Part shown: one piece after another, positions 5,873 through 11,349 of the stretch
Layout of the letters: every line of letters begins with the position of its first letter
How positions within the stretch are numbered: the stretch's first letter is position 1
Source of the DNA: DATEMK01 sp035275625
Lineage (GTDB): Bacteria > Bacteroidota > Bacteroidia > AKYH767-A > OLB10
DNA: 11,349 bases
Reading direction: 5' to 3'
Assembly: GCA_035275625.1 (NCBI GenBank)
Contig: DATEMK010000205.1
Location: forward strand, 1-11,349
Position numbers and translations under genes: made by a program
Notes under the pieces: generated by a model
Database searches by the model: none
What the model saw: the letters and a program-made list of their open reading frames with translations, nothing else
What the model was told of the DNA's origin: nothing

Positions 5873-8800
5873 ATGAAAAACTTCTCCCTGCTGAAAAAAC
5901 AAATTGGTTTTGTAATTGTTATCTTTCTTTATGCGGCAAATTTATCTGCACAAACAGCTCCCCCTGCGCAATCATTGCCCTATTCTCAAAATTTCCTTGC
6001 GCTTGCCCACACTTCGACTGCATATCCTGCCGGATGGCAGGGATGGACATTGGCAGGCAGTTCAGGAACAACGTTCAGAACAACGGCTCCTCTTGTTGCG
6101 GGGGACCTGGCATTAAATGCTTCAAGCAGTGCATCAACAACTGCCGGAGGCATTCATAATTATAATGGTAAAATAGGAATGCTTGCATCAGGAAGTGTTG
6201 ATCCTTCTATATGCCTTGCTATCATCACAACGGGATTATTTAATGTGCAGGTTAATTTCGATGTCATGAACATACGAAATCCGTATGATGGCGGAAGTAA
6301 TACAAGAATAAACGGATTTGATTTGCAATACAGGGTAGGCGTTATAACGGCCGGCTGGATATCCGTGTCAGGACAGGCCAATGGCGTTTATCAGAATAAC
6401 ACCACACTGCAAACAGGATCAGGAGTGACAACACCCCAGAACTTACAATCGAAAAGCTTAACACTTCCTGCCGCCTGTAATAATCAAAGTATTGTTTACC
6501 TGAGATGGGTACAACGCGATATAAGCGGGGCAGGAAGCCGTGCAAGCTTTGCAGTGGATAATATTTCTATTTGTTCCACTTCATCCACTCCCACTATTTC
6601 TATAACAGGCCCCACCGCTTTCTGCTCAGGGCAAAGTGCAGAATATAACGCAACCATTTCCAATGGTGGCACATCACCTGTGTATGCATGGAAAAAAAAT
6701 GGCGGTGCTGTCGGAACTAACAGCCCAACGCTCCAGGCAGGCGGTTTGGTTGCAAGTGATCAGATTAGCTGCACATTAACTTCAAATGCAACATGCATCA
6801 CAACCACCACTGCCAATTCGAATATTATTACAATAGGAACAGTTACCACACCGCCATCAATATCCGGTGCCGTTGTAACCAATACGACCTGTCCGGGAGT
6901 CCATAATGGAGCTATTGATATTACAGTAAGCGGGGGAACAGGCCCTTATACTATATGCTGGGATACCGTAAATCTTTTAAACGGTGCTAATTTTGCCGTA
7001 ACCTTCGCAGCCAAAACTCCTGCACATCCTTATTTTGGTACAGGAAGCGCTTTCGGTTATTTAATTGACGGGGTAGAAGGAAAAACATTAACGCTTTCAC
7101 GCAGCATTAATTATTCCTTTAGTGTTGCTGTAGGAGCGGGCCACCCGTTCTTTGTTTCAACATTACCCAATGGAGCCACGCTTTCAACTATTGTTACCAG
7201 CGGGCAGAGCGGTGCGCCTACCGGTACGGGTACTGTGAATTTCACTCCTAATGCTTCTCATCCTTCCCTATTATATTATGCATGCCAGCTTCACCTCTTT
7301 ATGGGATATAACATCAACATCCAGAATGGCTGGTGTGTGGAAGATCCCACAGGATTAAAAGCCGGAACTTACACAGTGACTGTCACTGATGCCAATGGCT
7401 GTACTGCGACTGGTCAATATACAGTCAATGAAGATCCGTCACCCATCAGCATTTCCGGATCAGTTACGGATGCTGCCTGCACGGCTTACAATGGTTCTAT
7501 AGACATTACTCCTTCAGGAGGGACCGCCCCTTACACGATATGCTGGGATACTGCCAATTCCGCTAACGGCACCATGATTGCCGTGACTGCGGGTTCCATG
7601 ACACCCTCGAACCCCTATTACGGTGTAGGTGTGGGTTTGGCGTATTATATGGATGGAATGGAAGCTAAAGAATTATACCTCACTAAAGGAATTACTTATA
7701 GCTTTAATGTCTTCTCCCCGGGACATCCCTGGCATATATCCACTGACTTTATAGGAGGCAACTCATCCAATCTTGTGACTAACGGGCAAAGCGGTGCTCC
7801 GAATGATAACGGAACAGTAACATTTACACCCAATAGTGCGCACCCTTCATTGTTATATTACGATTGCGCGGCTCACATATATATGGGGGGTAATATAAAT
7901 ATAGTTGACGGGTATTGTGTGGAAGACCCATCCGGTCTCGGTGCAGGAACTTATTCAGTTATTGTGACGGATGCAAATGGCTGCACAGGCACAGCAAGTT
8001 TTACGATTGGATCAACTACCGGAAGCGTTATTGCTTCTTTGAATACATCCTCTGATGCTTCCTGTTACGGACTGGCTGATGGTACGATTGATGCAGAACC
8101 TTCAGGAGGAACTTCACCATACACAGCTTCAGGAACAGGGCCTATATTCACGGTTATTGCCGAAGCTCAAAATCATTCGCATCCCCAGGGTTTTTTCGGA
8201 GCAAACGGTTTTACTATAGATGGTGTACAGGGTAAAGTACTTACCCTGGTGCGCGGAATTACGTATGCGTTTTCAGTATTCACCCCTGGTCATTATTTCT
8301 TTATTTCAACCGATGCTGTCGGAGGTCCGGGAAGTTTGCCTTCTTCTGAGGTAACAGATGGAGTTGTGAACAGCATGATTGATATTGGCACATTATATTT
8401 CACACCGAATGCCTCACATCCTAATTTACTTTATTACCAATGCGGCTTGCATGATTATATGGGATGGGAAATAAATATTGTTGACCAATTGCCTGATGGT
8501 GATCTCGGGAATTGCATGGCTGGAGACTATAGCCTTACATACACCGATGCCACAGGTTGCCTGAGCGCTTCAACCGTTGATGTTACAATAAACGAACCCG
8601 CTGCTAATACCTTCTATTATGACGGGGATGGTGATAATTACGGGGATAATGGCGAAACCGCTCCGGGATGTACACCCCCGTTTAGTTTTGTCGCTGCAGG
8701 GGACGATTGCGATGATGGCGATCCTGCCAGGAATCCGGGTGCAACAGAAATATGCGGCAACACCATAGATGAAAATTGTGATGGTATTGATCCGGCTTTA

Positions 8801-10714
8801 CCCACTGCAGCAATCAGCGGGGACAATACGATCTGCCTGGCTCAACCCACTTCTGTTCACCTGGAATTTTCAGGCACGGGCCCCTGGGATTATACCATTT
8901 CTGATGGTGTCGAAGTTATCACGGGTTCTTCTGTCACGAGTTCCGATGATATAAACATCACCCCGCTCACTGCGGGAAATCACGTTTACACAATTACGGT
9001 TTTCAATGATATTAATTGCAGTGACATCGGATCAGGTTCCGCCACAATTGACGTAAACGATGTCCCTCCCGCCACCACTATCTCATCTGTTTCAAGCCCG
9101 TCAAGCGGTGCCTGCAATGGAAATGTGTACCTCATGACGGCTAATACTGCCGGTGGACCCGGAATAACGTATTCATGGAATACCGGCACCAATTCTTCAG
9201 TGGTATTATTCAGTAATAATATAGGCGGCCCTTTCAGCCCGGGGCCATTTTCAACAACAGGTACCACCGTGTATGCTCAATTCGGTGCATTGGCGGGATC
9301 GTCAGGCTATAACATCTGCGCACAGGCAGTTAACGGCTGCGGCAGTTCAAATAACAAATGTACATGGATAAGAGGCGTTGTGGGCGTTCCGGGAACTATT
9401 ACCCCGGTAAACCCTGTAGCCTGCCCGAATGATGTTAAAAACTATGCCTGCGGTGCATCGGGCGGAGCGGCAACCTACACCTGGACGTTAGGAGGCTCGG
9501 CAGCTCCCGTCACGGGCGGGCAGGGAACGCAAAACGTGCAGGTCACTTTCCCTTCGGGATTCACCACTGCGCAGTTATGCGTAACAGCAGCGCTTGCCTG
9601 CGGAGGCTCTTCCACCAGCGCGCCCAGGTGCATGACCATTTCAAAAACCCCGGTTATCCCGGGATCCATGACAGGTTCCTCAAAAATCTGTCCCGGTGCT
9701 GCGGGAGTCCCTTTCTCAGTTCCCCCGGTAACTGGAGCCACAGGATATGCCTGGACCTCCCCTGCCGGAACTACTATTGCCAGCGGGCAAAATACTACTG
9801 CTATCACGGTAAACTTCCCTAATCCCTATACGGGCGCTCCTCCGGTCTGCGTTTCTGCCCTGAGCGCATGCGGTACCAGTGCGGCAAGATGTAAAACTGT
9901 TGGCAGCAACATACCGCTGCAGCCAAATGCTATTACAGGACCCACTACCAATACCTGCAATTCCACAGTTCAGTATTCGATTGCTAACGTGGCAGGGGCA
10001 ACCAGCTTTACATGGACTCCACCCCCGGGAACTTCCATTAACACCGGGCAGGGCACTACCACTATTTTATTAGATGTATCCTCCTCGTTCACCAGCGGGT
10101 TCCTGAGCGTGGTTGCCAATACAATTCTTTGCACACCGGGAAGCAGTCCGCCCAGGACGATTTCCATTGTCGGCAAACCCAACACACCGGGCACAATCAC
10201 TTCAGATCCGATCACCGTATGCAATGGCGATCCTGTGAATTTCAGCATCATCCCGGTGACACCTTTGCCGGTTTATAACTGGATTGTAATTAACGGAAGT
10301 ATTACTGGCGGACAGGGTACAGATAATATAGATGTGAACTGGGGAACAGGTTTCGGAACCGTCAAAGTGAGCGCAAGCAACGGTTGCGGTACCAGCGGGG
10401 TACGCACACAAAATTTCACAGGAACCGGTTGCCGTGAAGAAGGTTATGCGGGTTTAGAAACGGATAACACGTTCTCCGCCTATCCAAACCCCGCTCATGA
10501 TATATTAACGGTAAGCATATACGTCAAAGAAGCGTCTGTCTTCGAGATGAAACTCACCGATGTTTCAGGAAGAACGGTTCTTTTACAAAATAATACTGTC
10601 ACGGAAGGCCTGAATACTTATCATCTCCATTTAGACCATCTCTCAAGAGGTGTTTATATGCTTGGAATAAAATCAGCAACTGATAATTGGAAAACGAAAG
10701 TCGTGGTTGAATGA
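5873..10714 (+). CDS. Giant modular T9SS surface protein with cupredoxin-like domains nested in SprB repeats
   Basis: This is a 1613-residue protein. In order: a signal peptide (residues 1-26, cleavage S-A|Q); a jelly-roll-like N-terminal domain that opens with S-L-P-Y-S-Q-N-F and ends with S-F-A-V-D-N-I-S-I (about 32-234); an Ig-like domain (about 240-330); and three SprB-like repeats starting at Cys340, Cys536 and Cys731, each interrupted by a cupredoxin-like insert. A MopE-type metal-binding motif follows (914-973), then Ig/PKD-like domains, of which the last four are regularly spaced (Pro1173, 1263, 1351, 1439), and a T9SS type A sorting domain (about 1533-1613, AYPNPAHD ... KVVVE). SprB-like and PKD repeats are typical of Bacteroidota surface adhesins. 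The metal-site motifs suggest copper or another metal bound at the cell surface, which is inference. G+C rises along the gene: 25 of 60 at 6181-6240, 40 of 60 at 9481-9540. A terminator follows directly. Confidence 0.93.
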   Translation: MKNFSLLKKQIGFVIVIFLYAANLSAQTAPPAQSLPYSQNFLALAHTSTAYPAGWQGWTLAGSSGTTFRTTAPLVAGDLALNASSSASTTAGGIHNYNGKIGMLASGSVDPSICLAIITTGLFNVQVNFDVMNIRNPYDGGSNTRINGFDLQYRVGVITAGWISVSGQANGVYQNNTTLQTGSGVTTPQNLQSKSLTLPAACNNQSIVYLRWVQRDISGAGSRASFAVDNISICSTSSTPTISITGPTAFCSGQSAEYNATISNGGTSPVYAWKKNGGAVGTNSPTLQAGGLVASDQISCTLTSNATCITTTTANSNIITIGTVTTPPSISGAVVTNTTCPGVHNGAIDITVSGGTGPYTICWDTVNLLNGANFAVTFAAKTPAHPYFGTGSAFGYLIDGVEGKTLTLSRSINYSFSVAVGAGHPFFVSTLPNGATLSTIVTSGQSGAPTGTGTVNFTPNASHPSLLYYACQLHLFMGYNINIQNGWCVEDPTGLKAGTYTVTVTDANGCTATGQYTVNEDPSPISISGSVTDAACTAYNGSIDITPSGGTAPYTICWDTANSANGTMIAVTAGSMTPSNPYYGVGVGLAYYMDGMEAKELYLTKGITYSFNVFSPGHPWHISTDFIGGNSSNLVTNGQSGAPNDNGTVTFTPNSAHPSLLYYDCAAHIYMGGNINIVDGYCVEDPSGLGAGTYSVIVTDANGCTGTASFTIGSTTGSVIASLNTSSDASCYGLADGTIDAEPSGGTSPYTASGTGPIFTVIAEAQNHSHPQGFFGANGFTIDGVQGKVLTLVRGITYAFSVFTPGHYFFISTDAVGGPGSLPSSEVTDGVVNSMIDIGTLYFTPNASHPNLLYYQCGLHDYMGWEINIVDQLPDGDLGNCMAGDYSLTYTDATGCLSASTVDVTINEPAANTFYYDGDGDNYGDNGETAPGCTPPFSFVAAGDDCDDGDPARNPGATEICGNTIDENCDGIDPALPTAAISGDNTICLAQPTSVHLEFSGTGPWDYTISDGVEVITGSSVTSSDDINITPLTAGNHVYTITVFNDINCSDIGSGSATIDVNDVPPATTISSVSSPSSGACNGNVYLMTANTAGGPGITYSWNTGTNSSVVLFSNNIGGPFSPGPFSTTGTTVYAQFGALAGSSGYNICAQAVNGCGSSNNKCTWIRGVVGVPGTITPVNPVACPNDVKNYACGASGGAATYTWTLGGSAAPVTGGQGTQNVQVTFPSGFTTAQLCVTAALACGGSSTSAPRCMTISKTPVIPGSMTGSSKICPGAAGVPFSVPPVTGATGYAWTSPAGTTIASGQNTTAITVNFPNPYTGAPPVCVSALSACGTSAARCKTVGSNIPLQPNAITGPTTNTCNSTVQYSIANVAGATSFTWTPPPGTSINTGQGTTTILLDVSSSFTSGFLSVVANTILCTPGSSPPRTISIVGKPNTPGTITSDPITVCNGDPVNFSIIPVTPLPVYNWIVINGSITGGQGTDNIDVNWGTGFGTVKVSASNGCGTSGVRTQNFTGTGCREEGYAGLETDNTFSAYPNPAHDILTVSIYVKEASVFEMKLTDVSGRTVLLQNNTVTEGLNTYHLHLDHLSRGVYMLGIKSATDNWKTKVVVE
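6890..8598 (+). repeat. Three SprB-like repeats, each with an inserted cupredoxin-like domain
   Basis: The units start at Cys codons 6890, 7478 and 8063 (spacing 196 and 195 residues). Each opens as a SprB repeat (C-x-G-x-x-x-G-x-I-D ... S-G-G-T-x-P-Y-T) and closes as one (G-x-Y-x-x-x-x-T-D-A-x-G-C). About 120 residues sit between the halves, where a plain SprB repeat has about 20. The insert carries I/M-D-G-x-x-x-K-x-L-x-L-x-x-x-I-x-Y-x-F-x-V, then G-H-P/Y (His424, 618, 807) and L-L-Y-Y-x-C-x2-H-x2-M-G (Cys471/His474/Met477; 665/668/671; 857/860/863). This is the ligand order of a type 1 copper site. His to Cys spacing is 47, 47 and 50 residues. Confidence 0.75.
8612..8791 (+). other. MopE-type putative metal-binding motif within the giant protein
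   Basis: Residues 914-973 read F-Y-Y-D-G-D-G-D-N-Y-G-D ... G-D-D-C-D-D-G-D-P-A-R-N-P-G-A-T-E-I-C ... D-E-N-C-D-G-I-D. This matches the acidic repeat named for MopE of Methylococcus capsulatus (Pfam Cu-binding_MopE), common in surface proteins. The Asp-rich D-x-D-G-D loops look equally suited to calcium. Only one copy is present. Confidence 0.8.
9386..10436 (+). repeat. Four tandem PKD/Ig-like domains of 88-90 residues
   Basis: These are consecutive domains in the C-terminal third of the giant protein, beginning near Pro1173, 1263, 1351 and 1439. Each has P-x-x-I/M-T at the start, a C-x-G/N pair soon after, Y/F-x-W-T/I in the centre, then G-Q-G/N-T-x-x-I/V-x-V. At the DNA level they are diverged. 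A less regular related domain precedes them (from about 9065). They probably form a stalk that projects the metal-site region away from the cell surface, which is inference. Confidence 0.7.
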
Positions 10715-10734
10715 GAAACACTTTAGGTTTAATC

Positions 10735-10771
10735 AAAAGCCTCCCGGTATAATCCGGGGGCTTTTGTTTTT
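10735..10771 (+). terminator. Strong intrinsic terminator of the giant surface protein gene
   Basis: The left arm (10735-10747) pairs over 12 bp with the right arm (10754-10765), with a single bulged T at 10742 and the six-base loop TATAAT. The right arm ends in TTTT and continues GTTTTT, giving the U-tract. It begins 20 bases after the stop codon at 10714. The A-run on the left arm makes it potentially bidirectional. Confidence 0.9.
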
Positions 10772-10842
10772 GTGTTGTCTGCAGTATTTCAAAGACAAAG
10801 TTTTTATTACTGCTTCTGTGCATCCGCGTCCCGGGCAATAAT

Positions 10843-10850
10843 TATCTTTG
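10843..10850 (+). promoter_or_regulatory. Bacteroidota -7 box before the WYFG-type gene
   Basis: TATCTTTG is an exact TAnnTTTG match and identical to the box at 4955-4962. It lies 18 bases before the ATG at 10869. No clear -33 TTG is visible. Confidence 0.55.
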
Positions 10851-10868
10851 AAATCTAAAAAGAATTTT

Positions 10869-11349
10869 ATGCTTAAAATTACCTCTCTCTGCATTATCTG
10901 CGGCTTCCTGTTTTTCAGTTCTCCTGTCAAAGGACAGAATCAATATAACATTTGGTATTTTGGTGATTCATCCGGAGTAGATTTTAATTCGGGCATCCCG
11001 GTGGCGTTGAGTAACAGCAGCATGTATGCGTTTGAAGGATGCGCAGTGATGTGCGACTCTTCAGGCAATATTTTATTTTATACTAATGGCGGTGATCATG
11101 GGGCCTGGCAGGGAGGAGTGTGGAACCGCAACCACGTGCTTATGCCCAATGGAGATTTAAACGGGTTCAACGGCTGCAACAGCGCTGATCAGTCTTCGCT
11201 GATCATTCCCGCTCCCGGCAACCCGTCTTTGTTTTATTTATTCACTCTTGATTGCATCGAAAACGGACTTGCAGGCGGATTGCGGTTCTCCATCATTGAT
11301 ATGACTCTCGATAACAACAATGGCGATATTACGGTTAAAGATTCATTGC
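10869..11349 (+). CDS. Secreted WYFG-type surface protein, N-terminal part (3' partial)
   Basis: This open frame runs from the ATG at 10869 off the window end (160 codons, no stop). It begins with a signal peptide (LCIICGFLFFSSPVKG|Q). The mature start N-I-W-Y-F-G-D-S-S-G-V-D-F-N-S-G-x-P-V-A-L is followed by E-G-C-A-V-M-C-D-S-S-G-N-I-L-F-Y-T-N-G-G, V-W-N-R-N-H-V-L-M-P-N-G, S-S-L-I-I-P-A-P-G-N-P-S-L-F-Y-L-F-T and R-F-S-I-I-D-M-T-L-D-N-N-N-G-D-I. This is the recurrent N-terminal beta-propeller-like module of Bacteroidota proteins that usually continue into PKD domains and a T9SS sorting or gliding-motility-type C-terminus. The C-terminal part is beyond the window, so T9SS export is inferred. 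It follows the terminator of the previous gene and has its own -7 box, so it is a separate transcription unit. Confidence 0.88.
   Translation, partial: MLKITSLCIICGFLFFSSPVKGQNQYNIWYFGDSSGVDFNSGIPVALSNSSMYAFEGCAVMCDSSGNILFYTNGGDHGAWQGGVWNRNHVLMPNGDLNGFNGCNSADQSSLIIPAPGNPSLFYLFTLDCIENGLAGGLRFSIIDMTLDNNNGDITVKDSL

Noticed and set aside
7370..7390. Inverted repeat CAGTGA-CTG-TCACTG as a regulatory hairpin
   Set aside because: It lies inside the conserved T-V-T-V-T-D coding motif of the SprB repeat and the other copies lack it, so it is explained by codon choice.
8986..10251. Long open frames on the minus strand opposite the giant gene (8986-9267, 9475-9807, 9970-10251)
   Set aside because: They mirror Gly/Thr/Pro-rich codons of the + strand gene, show no recognisable domains, and lack promoter or start signals.
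10748..10753. TATAAT as a sigma-70 type -10 box
   Set aside because: It is the loop of the intrinsic terminator, and Bacteroidota primary promoters use TAnnTTTG.
1..11349. CRISPR array, tRNA, rRNA or insertion sequence
   Set aside because: No short regularly spaced DNA repeats, no cloverleaf or rRNA-like stretch, and no transposase frame or terminal inverted repeats were seen. The repeats present are protein-level and diverged in DNA.

Overview
The window reads as chromosomal DNA of a Bacteroidota bacterium with a type IX secretion system (T9SS). Three of the complete or 3'-complete genes end in a T9SS type A sorting domain (the YPNP motif followed by a short beta-sandwich ending in a basic or K-V-V-V-E tail). 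Signal peptides end in ...A-Q. There are no Shine-Dalgarno sites, and start regions are A-rich. Several upstream regions carry the Bacteroidota -7 promoter box TAnnTTTG. Nothing in the window fixes the order or genus. Every gene lies on the + strand, and I see no rRNA, tRNA, CRISPR array, transposase or phage gene.

Layout. (1) 1-2213: 3' part of a large T9SS surface protein with SBBP-type beta-propeller repeats, four 49-50-residue Cys-Asp-Ser repeats and a sorting domain. (2) 2214-2579: AT-rich gap with no convincing gene. (3) 2580-3191: a lipoprotein with a glycine-rich beta-barrel-like C-terminal half. (4) 3249-3752: a small secreted protein with an eight-cysteine domain fused to a sorting domain. 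(5) 3753-4006: a nested hairpin, then a -7 box. (6) 4007-4933: an EamA/DMT inner-membrane transporter. (7) 4967-5695: a secreted DUF4412-like protein whose promoter box almost touches its start codon. (8) 5873-10714: a 1613-residue modular T9SS surface protein, closed by a strong intrinsic terminator at 10735-10771. (9) 10869-11349: the 5' end of another secreted protein of the 'WYFG' type, which runs off the window and was found by reading the sequence because it has no stop here.

The most interesting object is the 1613-residue protein. Three SprB-like repeats, about 195 residues apart, each appear to be split by an inserted cupredoxin-like domain. Each insert has a G-H motif and a C-x2-H-x2-M motif, which is the ligand set of a type 1 copper site. 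The third unit is followed by a segment matching the MopE 'putative metal-binding' motif, then six or so Ig/PKD-like domains and the sorting domain. This suggests a cell-surface protein displaying several metal sites on an adhesin-like scaffold. Copper binding is inferred from motifs only.

The genes look like independent transcription units encoding envelope and secreted products rather than one pathway. I see no operon logic tying the transporter to the surface proteins. Genes (3) and (4) are the only pair close enough, with no terminator between them, to suggest co-transcription.
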